Source: Palsa-461 sp963768185 (GTDB taxonomy: Bacteria > Actinomycetota > Acidimicrobiia > Acidimicrobiales > RAAP-2). Taken from it: a stretch of 64,000 nt of DNA. The notes beneath the pieces were generated by a model that saw only the letters and a list, made by a program, of their open reading frames with translations, was not told the origin of the DNA and did not search any database. The translations under genes were made by a program, and so were the position numbers. This document shows, in pieces, positions 16,401-25,649 of this stretch. Position 1 is the stretch's first letter, and every line of letters starts with the position of its first letter. The stretch is from the NCBI GenBank assembly GCA_963768185.1, contig CAVYGS010000004.1:1488001-1552000 (forward strand), read 5' to 3'.

Positions 16401-17177
16401 ATGGGCGAAGCTGGGTCGGTGAGCACCCAGACCGACCCACGAGCGCGGCGCGACGACGGGCGCACCCTCGACCAGCTGCGGCCCGTCGCCTTCGACCGCG
16501 ACTTCACCGAGTTCGCCTCGGGCTCCGTCCTCGTCACCATGGGCCGGACCAAGGTGCTATGCACCGCGTCGCTCGAGGACCGGGTGCCGCCCTGGATGCG
16601 GGGCACCGGGCGCGGTTGGGTGACCGCCGAGTACTCGATGCTCCCGGGCTCGAGCCCCGAGCGCGTCGATCGAGAGGCGGCGCGGGGGCGACAGTCCGGT
16701 CGCACCCAAGAGATCCAGCGGCTCATCGCGCGTTCGCTGCGCTCGGTCTGCGACCTGACGTCGCTCGGTGAGAACCAGATCACCGTCGACTGCGACGTCC
16801 TGCAGGCCGACGGTGGGACCCGGACGGCCTCGATCTGCGGGGCCTACGTCGCGTTGCATGACGCCTGCTCGCGTCTCGTGCAGGCGCGGGTCATCGGCAC
16901 CCACCCGCTTGGCGACGAGGTCGCCGCTGTGTCGGTCGGGATCATCGGCGCGATTCCCATGCTCGACCTCCCCTACAGCGAGGACTCCCAGGCCGACGTG
17001 GACATGAACGTGGTCATGACCGGCTCCGGACGCTTCGTCGAGGTCCAGGGCACGGCCGAGAAGATGCCTTTCAGCCGGGGCGAGCTGGGCGAGCTGCTGG
17101 AGCTGGCCGAGAAGGGCATCGGCGAGCTGGTGGCCGCCCAGCGCGCCGTGTTGGCCGAGCCACCGCGGCCGAGGTGA
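16401..17177 (+). CDS. rph: Ribonuclease PH
   Basis: 258 residues. RRDDGRTLDQLRPVAFDRDF, GSVLVTMGRTKVLCTASLED, GWVTAEYSMLPGSS, GRTQEIQRLIARSLRSVCDL, and TITVDCDVLQADGGTRTASI-type residues (ITVDCDVLQADGGTRTASIC region) are RNase PH hallmarks. It trims tRNA 3' ends phosphorolytically. An alternative GTG start at 16419 would remove six residues and leave a more usual N-terminus. The stop overlaps the GTG of rdgB (GTGA), so the pair is coupled, as in many actinobacteria. Confidence 0.93.
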   Translation: MGEAGSVSTQTDPRARRDDGRTLDQLRPVAFDRDFTEFASGSVLVTMGRTKVLCTASLEDRVPPWMRGTGRGWVTAEYSMLPGSSPERVDREAARGRQSGRTQEIQRLIARSLRSVCDLTSLGENQITVDCDVLQADGGTRTASICGAYVALHDACSRLVQARVIGTHPLGDEVAAVSVGIIGAIPMLDLPYSEDSQADVDMNVVMTGSGRFVEVQGTAEKMPFSRGELGELLELAEKGIGELVAAQRAVLAEPPRPR

Positions 17178-17776
17178 ACGACGAGCCGACCCTCGTGCTG
17201 GCGAGCGCCAACCCCGACAAGACGCGCGAGATCCGCGAGATCCTGGCCGCCGACGGCGTCGCGTTGCTCCCACGCCCACCCGAGATCCCCGAGGTGGCGG
17301 AGACCGGCACCACCCTCTTGGAGAACGCCCGCCTGAAGGCCGAGTCGATCCAACGGGCCACCGGCCGCGCCGCGGTGGCCGACGACACCGGCCTCGAGGT
17401 CGACGCGCTCGACGGCGCGCCGGGCGTGTACGCGGCGCGCTACGCCGGGGAGCATGCGACCTACGCCGACAACGTGCACAAGCTGCTCGGGGCCCTCGCG
17501 GGGACGGCTCCGGCCGAGCGCACGGCGCGCTTTGTGACCGTCGCCCTGGTGTCGTATCCCGACGGGTCCGAGCGCTCCGCCGAGGGCGCCGTGGCCGGCC
17601 GGATCGCCGAGGAGGGCCGGGGGAGCGGGGGGTTCGGATACGACCCGGTGTTCGTCCCCGACGAGGGCGACGGCCGTACCTACGCCGAGATGAGCGCGCC
17701 GGAGAAGAACGCGCTCAGCCACCGGGCGCGGGCGTTTCACGCGCTCGCAACGCAACTGCGCGCCGCCTCGCGCTGA
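17174..17776 (+). CDS. rdgB: RdgB/HAM1 XTP/dITP pyrophosphatase
   Basis: 200 residues. LVLASANPDKTREIREIL (nucleotide-binding N-terminus), GTTLLENARLKAESIQRATG, AVADDTGLEVDALDGAPGVY and GSGGFGYDPVFVPDEGDG followed by FAEMSAPEKNALSHRARA-like residues (YAEMSAPEKNALSHRARA) identify the house-cleaning enzyme that hydrolyses non-canonical purine triphosphates. Overlaps rph by four bases. Last gene of the mec-to-rdgB run; a 413-base gap follows. Confidence 0.93.
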   Translation: MNDEPTLVLASANPDKTREIREILAADGVALLPRPPEIPEVAETGTTLLENARLKAESIQRATGRAAVADDTGLEVDALDGAPGVYAARYAGEHATYADNVHKLLGALAGTAPAERTARFVTVALVSYPDGSERSAEGAVAGRIAEEGRGSGGFGYDPVFVPDEGDGRTYAEMSAPEKNALSHRARAFHALATQLRAASR

Positions 17777-17890
17777 GCGCCGCTGGTCACGGGGTTTTCT
17801 GTCGCCGCTCTTCCCAACGCCGCGGCCCGGGTGGACAATGGCAACAGCGCCGGGCCGAGTGGCCCGACCTTCGAAGAAGGGAGCTTGCCT

Positions 17891-17953
17891 ATGCATGTGA
17901 CGAGCTCGAACGAGGAGGGGTTTCCACCGGGGGAGTCCCGCCCCCTCCTTTGA
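17891..17953 (+). CDS. Possible 20-residue leader peptide
   Basis: ATG at 17891, 20 codons, stop at 17951-17953; a GAAGGGAG box lies about 8 bases upstream, a better ribosome site than many real genes here. The product begins MHVTSSNEEGFPPGE. The last codons form one arm of a hairpin with 17958-17964, as in transcription attenuators. It may equally be chance. Confidence 0.3.
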   Translation: MHVTSSNEEGFPPGESRPLL

Positions 17954-18119
17954 GCCGAGGGGGCTTCCCGAAGAACCGCCGGCCCACCAGCCGTCTGTCA
18001 ACGGCCGTCGACGGGAGACGTCCAACGGGCGTCACCGGGCGAAGCGGTCCCGACACCATGCGACGAGGGGCGGCCGGCCGGTTCGGACACAACTGCATAG
18101 CGCCCTGGGCGCACATCGG

Positions 18120-18144
18120 AGAGCCGGCCAGCAGGGCCGGCTCT
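18120..18144 (+). terminator. Rho-independent-like hairpin
   Basis: AGAGCCGGCC, loop AGCAG, GGCCGGCTCT, then TTCC. A 10-bp GC-rich stem without a long T run. It ends 45 bases before the methyltransferase start, so it could end the upstream small transcript or act as an attenuator. Confidence 0.5.
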
Positions 18145-18189
18145 TCCGCGCGAGCGGTAGCGTCACCCGGGTCAGCGAGAGGGGACGAC

Positions 18190-18759
18190 GTGAACCAGCT
18201 GCACCTCGAGCTCTGCTCGAGCGCTGAGTGGGCCGACACGGTCCGCCAGTTCGTGATCCCGCACGTCTTGGACGGCCTGGACCTGGGCGACGACGTCCTC
18301 GAGGTGGGGCCGGGACCCGGCCGGACCACCGAGGTGCTCGTCGAGCTCGTCCCCAAGCTGACCGCGGTCGACCTCGACGAGGACCTGGCGGCGGCCCTGG
18401 CGGCCCGGCTGGCTCGGCCCGGGTTCGCGGTGGTCCACGCCGACGCGACCGCGCTCCCGCAGCCGGCCGGCACGTTCTCGGCCGTCCTCTCCTTCACGAT
18501 GCTGCATCACCTGCCCACGCCCGAGGCCCAGGACAAGGTATTCACCGAGGCGGCGCGCGTGCTGCGTCCGGGCGGGGTGTTCGCCGGGACCGACAGCCTG
18601 GACAGCCCCGAGTTCCGCGAGCTCCACGTCGACGACATCTGCGTGCCGATCGATGCCGACACCCTGGGCAAGCGCCTCGAGCGGGCCGGCCTCACCGGCG
18701 TCGACGTGGACGCCAACGAGTTCGCGACCCGCTTTCGCGGGTGGAAGCCCGAGGGATGA
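18190..18759 (+). CDS. Class I SAM-dependent methyltransferase
   Basis: 189 residues from a GTG with GAGAGGGGA upstream. LGDDVLEVGPGPGRTTEVL is motif I, TAVDLDEDLAAALAAR motif II, VVHADATALPQPAGTFSAVL motif III and SFTMLHHLPTPEAQ motif IV; ARVLRPGGVFAGTDSLD follows. This is a UbiE/Methyltransf_11-like fold; the acceptor substrate is unknown. It is followed after 46 bases by a flavoprotein gene on the same strand, so the two may be co-transcribed. Confidence 0.85.
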   Translation: MNQLHLELCSSAEWADTVRQFVIPHVLDGLDLGDDVLEVGPGPGRTTEVLVELVPKLTAVDLDEDLAAALAARLARPGFAVVHADATALPQPAGTFSAVLSFTMLHHLPTPEAQDKVFTEAARVLRPGGVFAGTDSLDSPEFRELHVDDICVPIDADTLGKRLERAGLTGVDVDANEFATRFRGWKPEG

Positions 18760-18805
18760 CCGCCTCGCCTCGGGCCGCCCGCCCTGGCCGACCCGAGAGG
18801 GTGCG

Positions 18806-20227
18806 ATGCCCCAGACACTGATCGTCGGGGGCGGCGTCGTCGGGCTCGGTCTTGGCATGCTGCTGGCCAAGGACGGCCACGCCGTCACGCTGTTGGAGCG
18901 CGACGCGCAGGGTCCGCCACCCGATCCCGAGGACGCCTGGGCGAGTTGGGAGCGCAGCGGGGTGAACCAGTTCCGCCTCCCGCACTTCTTCCTCGGCGGT
19001 TACCGGGAGATCCTGGAGGCCGAGCTACCCGAGGTGGTCGCGGGGCTCGAGCGAGAGGGCGCGGTCCGGTTCAATCCGGTGCAATCAGCGCCGGACTTCA
19101 TCACGGGCGGGTCGCGTCCGGGTGACGAGCGCCGGGAGCTCATCTCGGGCCGCCGGGCCATGGTCGAGCGCGTGATGGCGTCCGCTGCCGAGGCCACGGC
19201 GGGATTGGAGGTGCGGCGCGGTGTGGCCGTCGCCGGGCTGGTCATCGGGACCGAGGCAGTCCCCGGCACCCCGCACGTGGTCGGGGTGCGCACCGACGCC
19301 GGCGAAGAGCTCCGAGCCGACCTCGTCATCGACTGCTGCGGCCGGCGTTCGCCGTTGCCCGCCTGGCTCGGGGGGATCGGGGCGAGGCCGACGACCGAGG
19401 TGCGTGACGACAGTGGTTTCATCTACTACGGCCGCCACTACCGTTCGCCGGTCGGAGTCCTCCCGGCGCATCTCGGGCCGGGTCTCCAGGACTGGGGGTC
19501 GATCTCCTCGCTCACGCTTCCCGCCGACAACGGCACCTGGTCGCTCGTCCTCGTGGGGCGCGCCGGCGACCGCCCGCTCCTCGGCCTGCGCGACGCGAAC
19601 CGCTGGGAGGCAGTGTTCCGGTCGCTTCCGACCGTCGCCCACTGGTTGGAGGGCGCGGAGCCCATCGAGGAGAAGGTCGTCACCATCACCAAGATCGAGG
19701 ACCGGCACCGCGACCTGTGGCCCGATGGCCAGCCGGTCGCCACCGGCGTGGTCGCCGTCGGCGACGCGTGGTCCTGCACCAATCCCTCGCTCGGCCGCGG
19801 CGCCTCGATCGGCATGCTGCACGCGCGGGCGTTGCGAGACACGCTGCGTCATGTTGGCCCAGACCGGCCGCTGGCCCTCTCGGAGGCTTTCCGCGACGCG
19901 ACGGCATCAGAGGTGGAGCCGTGGTGGTCGTCGACCAACGGCGTCGATCGGCACCGCCTGGCCGAGATGGAGGCGATCGCCGAGGGCACCGACTATCGGC
20001 CGGCGGACCCGAGCTTCGAGCTGTCCAAGGCGCTGACCGCATCGGCGGGCCAGGACCCCGAACTGCTCCGGGCCTCGATCGACATCGCCCTGGTGCTGGA
20101 GCAGCCAGGCGCCGTGCTGTCCCGGTCCGGCCTGATGGAGCGGGCCATCGAGCTCGGCGCCGACTGGCGGAGCCGGCCGAGCATCGGGCCCGACCGGGAG
20201 CAGCTGCTCGCGATGGCGGGCGGGTAG
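18806..20227 (+). CDS. FAD-dependent oxidoreductase / monooxygenase-like
   Basis: 473 residues from the ATG at 18806. The start TLIVGGGVVGLGLGMLLAKD is the FAD dinucleotide fold; ISGRRAMVERVMASAAEA is the region after it; VVAVGDAWSCTNPSLGRGAS is the GD motif that binds the flavin ribityl chain. This is the general layout of PHBH-like aromatic hydroxylases and geranylgeranyl-reductase-like proteins, but no NAD(P)H specificity or substrate can be read. The tail after about residue 380 is helical. Likely in one unit with the hydrolase starting 15 bases downstream. Confidence 0.75.
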   Translation: MPQTLIVGGGVVGLGLGMLLAKDGHAVTLLERDAQGPPPDPEDAWASWERSGVNQFRLPHFFLGGYREILEAELPEVVAGLEREGAVRFNPVQSAPDFITGGSRPGDERRELISGRRAMVERVMASAAEATAGLEVRRGVAVAGLVIGTEAVPGTPHVVGVRTDAGEELRADLVIDCCGRRSPLPAWLGGIGARPTTEVRDDSGFIYYGRHYRSPVGVLPAHLGPGLQDWGSISSLTLPADNGTWSLVLVGRAGDRPLLGLRDANRWEAVFRSLPTVAHWLEGAEPIEEKVVTITKIEDRHRDLWPDGQPVATGVVAVGDAWSCTNPSLGRGASIGMLHARALRDTLRHVGPDRPLALSEAFRDATASEVEPWWSSTNGVDRHRLAEMEAIAEGTDYRPADPSFELSKALTASAGQDPELLRASIDIALVLEQPGAVLSRSGLMERAIELGADWRSRPSIGPDREQLLAMAGG

Positions 20228-20242
20228 GCGAGGAGGACGGTC

Positions 20243-21064
20243 ATGCGGGTCGACAGTGACGGCGTCGGGATCCACTACGAGGTGACGGGGGAGGGGGCGC
20301 CCGTCGTCCTGCTCCACGGGTTCCCCGACTCGGGCGCCCTGTGGCGCCACCAGGTGCCCGCCCTCGTCGACGCCGGGTACCGGGTGATCGTGCCGGACCA
20401 GCGCGGCTACGGGCAGTCCGACAAGCCCGACTCGGTCGACGCCTACCACATGCTCTCGATCGTGGCCGACGTGGGTGCGGTGCTGGCCGATGCCGGCGTC
20501 GAGCGCGCCCATGTGGTCGGCCACGACTGGGGCGCGGCGGTCGCCTGGGTGCTGGGGGCGGTCGCGCCGCAGGCGGTGGACCACCTGGTGGCCCTGTCGG
20601 TCGGCCACCCGACCGAGTTCCGAGCTAGCGACAGCTACGAGCAGCACGAGAAGTCCTGGTACATGCTCCTGTTCCAGTTCGAGGGGATCGCCGAGCAGTG
20701 GCTGTCGGCCAACGACTGGGCGAACTTCCGGGCCTGGAGCCGATACCCCGAAGCCGACACGGTGATCGCCGAGCTGGAGGCGAACAAGTCGCTTACGCCC
20801 GGGCTCAACTGGTACCGCGCCAACATCACCCCGACGAGCTATGTCTCGCCCCCGATCGAGCTCCCCGACATCCAGGCCCCGACCATGGGTGTCTGGAGTG
20901 ACCGGGACCCGGCGCTGACCGAGCGCCAGATGCTGCGCTCGGCAGCGCATGTCGCCGGGGAATGGCGCTACGAGAAGGTGAGCGGGGCCGGGCACTGGAT
21001 GCAGCTGGAGAAGCCCGACGAGGTCAACCGGCTGCTGCTCGACTTCCTGACCACCGAACGCTGA
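20243..21064 (+). CDS. Epoxide-hydrolase-like alpha/beta hydrolase
   Basis: 273 residues. PVVLLHGFPDSGALWRHQVP holds the HGxP oxyanion motif, RVIVPDQRGYGQSDKP the next strand, HVVGHDWGAAVAWVLG the nucleophile elbow with Asp (G-x-D-x-G, Asp in place of Ser), which is typical of epoxide hydrolases and haloalkane dehalogenases, WSDRDPALTE the likely acid loop and GAGHWMQLEKPDEVN the His. Cap-domain Tyr residues near 150-200 fit an epoxide hydrolase. It follows the flavoprotein gene by 15 bases, so an epoxidation then hydrolysis pair is possible (inference). Confidence 0.8.
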   Translation: MRVDSDGVGIHYEVTGEGAPVVLLHGFPDSGALWRHQVPALVDAGYRVIVPDQRGYGQSDKPDSVDAYHMLSIVADVGAVLADAGVERAHVVGHDWGAAVAWVLGAVAPQAVDHLVALSVGHPTEFRASDSYEQHEKSWYMLLFQFEGIAEQWLSANDWANFRAWSRYPEADTVIAELEANKSLTPGLNWYRANITPTSYVSPPIELPDIQAPTMGVWSDRDPALTERQMLRSAAHVAGEWRYEKVSGAGHWMQLEKPDEVNRLLLDFLTTER

Positions 21065-21265
21065 TCTCCTGAGGAAAGTCGCGCGTCGCCGGTCGTCTTC
21101 GACGGCCGCTGGCGGCAGCGTTGCGCGGATCCTCGGTTCATCGCGGCCGTCCCGACGCTGCTGTTTCGGGTCCCCAGGGGTCGCGTCCAACGCGAGGAGG
21201 ACCCCTGACCGGCGGCGTGCTGGAACCGGTGGTGTCGAGGCGCAGCTCAGGGCACAATTCGGGCC

Positions 21266-24004
21266 ATGGCTGGCACCTCGGGGACGGTGACGTTTCTCTT
21301 CACGGACATCGAGGACTCCACCCGCCTCTGGCAGCTCGACGAGACGGCGATGCGCGCGGCGGTCGCGAGACACGACGAGATCGTGCAGTCCGTGATCGGT
21401 GAGTTCTCCGGCACGGTGTTCTCCACGATGGGCGACGGAGTGGCCGCGGTGTTCGCCAGCGCCGGAGCCGCGGTCACGGCGGCCGGGGAGGCGCAAAGTC
21501 GACTCAAGGACGAGCCGTGGCCGACCGCCCAAGAGATCCGGGTCCGCATGGGACTCCACTCTGGGGAAGCCGAAGTGCGCAGCGGGGACTACTTCGGCAC
21601 CGCGGTGAACCGAGCCGCTCGGATCATGGCCCTCGGCCACGGCGGCCAGGTCCTGTGCAGCAAGGTCACCGCCGGGTTGGCGAGCGAGCGGCTCGCACAT
21701 GGCATGGGACTGGTCGATCTCGGCTCGCACCGGTTGCGCGATCTCAGCGGACCCGAACAGATCCACCAGCTAGTGGCCCCGGGCTTGGCGCGTGACTTCC
21801 CGCGGCTCCGCTCGCTCGATGTGCTTCCGGGCAACCTTCCCGTTCAGCCGACCGCATTCATCGGGCGGCAACGGGAGGTGAAGGAGCTGGCCGACATGAT
21901 CCTGTCGGCTCGAATCATCACCCTGACCGGGGTAGGCGGAGTGGGCAAGACCCGACTGGCGTTGCAGGCGGCCGCCGAGGTTCTCCAGTCCTTCCGAGAT
22001 GGCGTCTGGTTGGTCGAGCTCGCCGGCGTCGGGAGTCAGGACTCCGTGCAGGATGCGATGGTGTCCGCCCTGAGCGCCACCGGGGGCATCGCGCCGGGGA
22101 CGGGCTCGATCGAGGAGCAGCTTCGCTCCAAGGAGCTGCTCCTCGTCCTTGACAACTGCGAGCACCTGCTGACGCCAGTTGCTGCACACGTGGAACGGAT
22201 CGCCCAACACGCGCCCGACGTTCGGGTCCTCGCCACCAGTCGCGAGGGCCTCGGCGTGGCCGGCGAGCATCTGTGGACGGTGGGGTCCCTGGAGTTGCCG
22301 CCATCAACCGAGGGCGCCGCCGCGATCCTCGCCACGGATTCCGCCCTGCTCTTCCTCGAGCGTGCACGCGAGGCCAGCTCGAGCTTCAGCTTCTCCGACG
22401 AGCACGCCACCGCGGTGGCCGAGATCTGCCGTCGACTGGACGGCATACCGCTTGCCATCGAGCTCGCGGCGGCCCGGGTGCCCGCCCTCACACCGGCCGA
22501 GATCGTGGGCCACCTGGACCGCCGGTTCAAGCTGCTGACGGGGGGTCGCCGTGCGGCCCTGCCCCGTCATCAGACGCTCCGCAACGCCATCGAGTGGTCG
22601 TACCAGCTCCTTGACCCCGACGAGCAGGCGGTGCTGGAGCGGCTCTCGGTCTTCTCCGGAGGCTTCGACCTCGGTGGAGCACAGGCCGTGGCATCGGCCG
22701 ACGACCTGGACGCTCTGGACGTCCTCGACCTCGTCGGCCAGCTCGTCGCAAAGTCGCTCGTCGTCGCCGAGCCCCGCGATGCGTCGACCCGCTACCGACT
22801 GCTCGAGACGGTCCGGGACTTCGCCTGGGAACAACTGGGGAGCCGAGGAGAGGTCGACACCGTGGCGCGGCGCCATGCGGCGCACTTCGCGGCGTTCGCA
22901 CGCGCCGCCGGAGCGGGACTCCGTGGCCCCGAGGAGGCGATGTGGCGTGGTCGGCTGATCGCCGAGATCGACAACCTCCGGGCCGTCCTGTCCTGGGCGA
23001 TCGCCGAGGGTGAGATCGGCCTCGTCTTGGAGCCCATCGCGAGCCTCTCGGTGTTCGGGGATCGGTCTCCGCCCTATGGGCTGCTCGCCGAGGAAGCGGC
23101 GCGCCTCGCCGAGGACCACCCCTTGGCACCCGTCGCGCTCGCCGCGGCGTGTTTCGCGGCGAGCCAGCAGGGAGACGGCGACCGGGCCTGGCAGTTGGCC
23201 GAAGAGGCGCGTCGGCGGACCGATGCGCTCGCACCCTCCCCCGACCGGCTGTGGGTGCGGTGCCGGGTGGCCAACGGCTGTTGCTTCGCCGAGGGCAGCC
23301 GAGGCGAATGGGTCGCCTACGGGCAGCGCTGGCTCGCCGACGCTCGCGAGCTCGGCGACGAGTGGTCCCTGTGCGAAGCCCTGACCTTCACGGTCGGCAC
23401 CGTGGAACTCGAAGAGGCGGTGGCCGCGGGTGAGGAGGCGCTGCAACTGGCGCGCCAACTCCGGTGTCCCAGCCGCATCTCGTTGGCCGCCGTCATCCTC
23501 GGTGGTCGCCTGGCGGACTCGGATCCCGAGCGGGCCGAGGAGTTGATCGCCGAGGCCAATGACGCCGCGGTGACCTCCGGGAACGACTGGACGGAGTTCA
23601 TGGGAGGAACGGCGGCAATCCTGATGCAAGTGAGCAGGGGCCAGCACCGTGCCGCCGCCGACGTAGCGATCGACGCCATGGAGCTGTGGCAGGCGAGGGG
23701 GGTATCGGGCAGCGTGACGCAGTTCGCCCTCCAGCTCGCGACCCTGCTTTACACGATGGGCGACAAAGAGGGCTCCCTTGTCCTGGTGGCGTGGGGTGAG
23801 GGGCGCGGGATGAGGTTGCAACCGCTCAATGGGTTGTGGAATGCACTCGGCACGGCCGAGCTCGCTGCGTTTCGAGATCGGCAGTCGGCCGCGGAGCTCA
23901 GCCGAGTCGCCCGGCGCGCGACGTCGTTGGACGAAGCGGCCCTTGTCGCATTCGCGCACGACCGCCTCGCGTTCGTGGACGACGGCGCGTTCCATTCGCA
24001 ATGA
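21266..24004 (+). CDS. Adenylate-cyclase-domain / AAA-type ATPase regulator
   Basis: 912 residues. Residues 1-165 are a class III nucleotide cyclase domain (FLFTDIEDSTRLW with metal Asp, TMGDGVAAVFAS, DYFGTAVNRAARI). Next comes an NB-ARC-like ATPase: IITLTGVGGVGKTRLALQAA (Walker A near 222), LLLVLDNCEHLL (Walker B) and GIPLAIELAAAR. From about 560 a helical TPR-like region runs to the end. Many actinobacteria have such cyclase-ATPase-TPR proteins, often with a C-terminal LuxR helix-turn-helix; none is seen here. The cyclase motif has substrate-binding positions I cannot verify, so activity is uncertain. A 200-base upstream gap contains only weak hairpins. Confidence 0.8.
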   Translation: MAGTSGTVTFLFTDIEDSTRLWQLDETAMRAAVARHDEIVQSVIGEFSGTVFSTMGDGVAAVFASAGAAVTAAGEAQSRLKDEPWPTAQEIRVRMGLHSGEAEVRSGDYFGTAVNRAARIMALGHGGQVLCSKVTAGLASERLAHGMGLVDLGSHRLRDLSGPEQIHQLVAPGLARDFPRLRSLDVLPGNLPVQPTAFIGRQREVKELADMILSARIITLTGVGGVGKTRLALQAAAEVLQSFRDGVWLVELAGVGSQDSVQDAMVSALSATGGIAPGTGSIEEQLRSKELLLVLDNCEHLLTPVAAHVERIAQHAPDVRVLATSREGLGVAGEHLWTVGSLELPPSTEGAAAILATDSALLFLERAREASSSFSFSDEHATAVAEICRRLDGIPLAIELAAARVPALTPAEIVGHLDRRFKLLTGGRRAALPRHQTLRNAIEWSYQLLDPDEQAVLERLSVFSGGFDLGGAQAVASADDLDALDVLDLVGQLVAKSLVVAEPRDASTRYRLLETVRDFAWEQLGSRGEVDTVARRHAAHFAAFARAAGAGLRGPEEAMWRGRLIAEIDNLRAVLSWAIAEGEIGLVLEPIASLSVFGDRSPPYGLLAEEAARLAEDHPLAPVALAAACFAASQQGDGDRAWQLAEEARRRTDALAPSPDRLWVRCRVANGCCFAEGSRGEWVAYGQRWLADARELGDEWSLCEALTFTVGTVELEEAVAAGEEALQLARQLRCPSRISLAAVILGGRLADSDPERAEELIAEANDAAVTSGNDWTEFMGGTAAILMQVSRGQHRAAADVAIDAMELWQARGVSGSVTQFALQLATLLYTMGDKEGSLVLVAWGEGRGMRLQPLNGLWNALGTAELAAFRDRQSAAELSRVARRATSLDEAALVAFAHDRLAFVDDGAFHSQ

Positions 24005-24101
24005 CGAAGCGTGTCGGCCCGGGGCGCTCCCGAGGTCCCGTGGATCGGTCGTCGGTCGAACATGCCGTCAAGACCGTTTCCAACTCGGCTTCTGATGCCT
24101 C

Positions 24102-24390
24102 TCAGAGTCCCCCGGTCGACAACGCGTCGGCGATGGCTGCCGCGATCGTGCGGTAGCCGTCGTCGTTGGGGTGGAAGTTCGGCCCGTAGGGGTCCGCGGC
24201 GCACATCCAGGTGAGCCCGCAGGCCCGCGTCGCCTCGGCAGAAAGCCCGTCGGGTGCGTCGTCGGACCGTTCGCCGAAGGCTGCGGCCACCTCCACCATC
24301 GGGACCCCGAACCTGCGCGGAGACGTGTTGCTTCTCGTCGTTGACCCGGGTCAAGGACTGCTCGCTCGCCGCTGTCAGAGGCGACCAAAA
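24102..24390 (-). pseudogene. SGNH/GDSL hydrolase 3' remnant
   Basis: The minus strand ends with FGVPMVEVAAAFGERSDD, LTWMCAADPYGPNFHPNDDG and YRTIAAAIADALSTGGL; the D-x2-H pair in YGPNFHPND-type context (here N-F-H-P-N-D-D-G-Y) is block V of SGNH hydrolases. Upstream the frame is lost: SLTRVNDE, which should precede FGVPMVEV, lies in another frame. No start or block I (GDS) is present. It is a truncated, frameshifted tail of a lipase/esterase gene between the cyclase-ATPase and the methyltransferase. Confidence 0.55.
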
Positions 24391-24589
24391 CTCTCCCTCT
24401 CGACCGCCTGTCGCGCTAGCTTGTCCTCCTCCCGCGAAGTAGCGACGGGTGTCTGCGTCTGACCGGTCGCAAGAATTTCCGTTTGACGATGGGAGAGCTT
24501 CGTCGGACCTGCTCGAATGTCGTTGCGGCTGCCCCAGTGTCAGCTGGTGGCGGCAACCTGAGCACCGTGCAGATTGGAAGGAAGTTCCA

Positions 24590-25633
24590 TTGGCGGACAC
24601 TCGAAGCGAGATACCCCGAGGGCGAGCAGTGGTGGATCGACTCAAGCCGCTAGCCCGCCGCTTGCCGCCCTCGATTGCCCGGCCATTGCGAGCGATAGTT
24701 CCACGACCGTGGCTAGGCCCGATCCTTGTTGTCGCGCCGCGTCGGCCGTCTCCACCGAGGCCGAAACCGCTTGAAATCGTGCCCTCCGTGCCGGGTCGGT
24801 TGCCCCTCGGGGTCTGGCCTGAGGCCCCCCCACCCGGATACCTCGGCCAACTGGACCCAACTTTCCAACGTCAACTCGAGGCGCGCTGGGCCGACGTCAG
24901 ACTGGAGGATTGTTGGTTTTATCACTGCGTTCGGCTGCCCGACGGCACTTTTGTGGAGGGGCCGTGGGACCTTCTGGATAACGAACGTGAATACCTGGGT
25001 GGGATCGACTTTGCGGGAAAAAGAGTCATTGAGTTTGGCCCCGCAAGCGGATGGCTCACGCTCTGGATGTCCCAGAATGGAGCAGAGGTCGTCGCCCTCG
25101 ACCTTGGCTGGGACTTGGCTAGCGACGTGATGCCGTTGTCGACGATCGACGTGGAAAAGGCGCGAGCGGAATCAGTCTCTTTCGCCACTCAGGTCGAGAG
25201 TGCGTGGTGGTACTTGCGACGGGCGTACGGACACTCTGCGAAGGCTGTGTACGCGCCGATTTATGATTTGCCGCGCGATCTGGGGCGGTATGACGTGGCG
25301 GTCCTCGGCGCCATCCTGCTTCACCTGCGGGATCCGTTCAGTGCCTTGGAGCAAGCGGCGGCCTTGACTGATGACACGATGGTGGTGGTCGAGCCCTTGA
25401 ACGTCTCGATCAGCGATGCCGATAGGCCCATTCTGGTTTGGAATCCCAGCCGTGGCACGAACTGGAGCGGTTGGTGGTATTTATCACCCGGCGCCGTCAC
25501 CGACATGCTGGGAGTGCTCGGGTTCCCCAACTCCACTGTCAGCTACCACCGGCAGTTGTATAAACCCCCGGGCGTTCCAAATGCCGTACCAACCGAAGTT
25601 ACGGTCTTCACGGTGGTCGCCCGACGGCGCTAA
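24590..25633 (+). CDS. SAM-dependent methyltransferase-like protein
   Basis: About 347 residues from a TTG at 24590 that has GGAAGGAAG 5 bases before it; an in-frame ATG at 24449 would add 47 residues of unlikely sequence. KRVIEFGPASGWLTLWMSQ is motif I, VVALDLGW motif II, DVAVLGAILLHLRDPFSALE motif IV region, and TDDTMVVVEPLN follows. The N-terminal ~100 residues are Pro/Arg-rich. A DUF1698/TylF-like role in sugar or glycolipid modification is possible, given the membrane GT-C-like gene convergent with it 16 bases away. Lower GC than neighbours in places, hinting at transfer. Confidence 0.65.
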   Translation: MADTRSEIPRGRAVVDRLKPLARRLPPSIARPLRAIVPRPWLGPILVVAPRRPSPPRPKPLEIVPSVPGRLPLGVWPEAPPPGYLGQLDPTFQRQLEARWADVRLEDCWFYHCVRLPDGTFVEGPWDLLDNEREYLGGIDFAGKRVIEFGPASGWLTLWMSQNGAEVVALDLGWDLASDVMPLSTIDVEKARAESVSFATQVESAWWYLRRAYGHSAKAVYAPIYDLPRDLGRYDVAVLGAILLHLRDPFSALEQAAALTDDTMVVVEPLNVSISDADRPILVWNPSRGTNWSGWWYLSPGAVTDMLGVLGFPNSTVSYHRQLYKPPGVPNAVPTEVTVFTVVARRR

Positions 25634-25649
25634 CCGAGCACCTTCGGTA

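Larger units (their letters stand above)
17777..18189 (+). other. Structured intergenic region, candidate leader or small RNA
   Basis: No conventional gene. It holds a small hairpin (CGGGCC-GAGT-GGCCCG) just before a 20-codon reading frame (17891-17953), a CCCCCTC/GAGGGGG hairpin right at that frame's stop, a GCGCC/GGCGC hairpin near 18102-18113 and a strong stem-loop at 18120-18144. The arrangement looks like a short transcript or an attenuated leader ahead of the methyltransferase at 18190. I do not recognise the RNA family. Confidence 0.35.

Noticed and set aside
19907..21766. 619-codon minus-strand frame opposite the flavoprotein, epoxide hydrolase and cyclase genes
   Set aside because: No domain motifs and shadow composition; the plus-strand genes explain the region.
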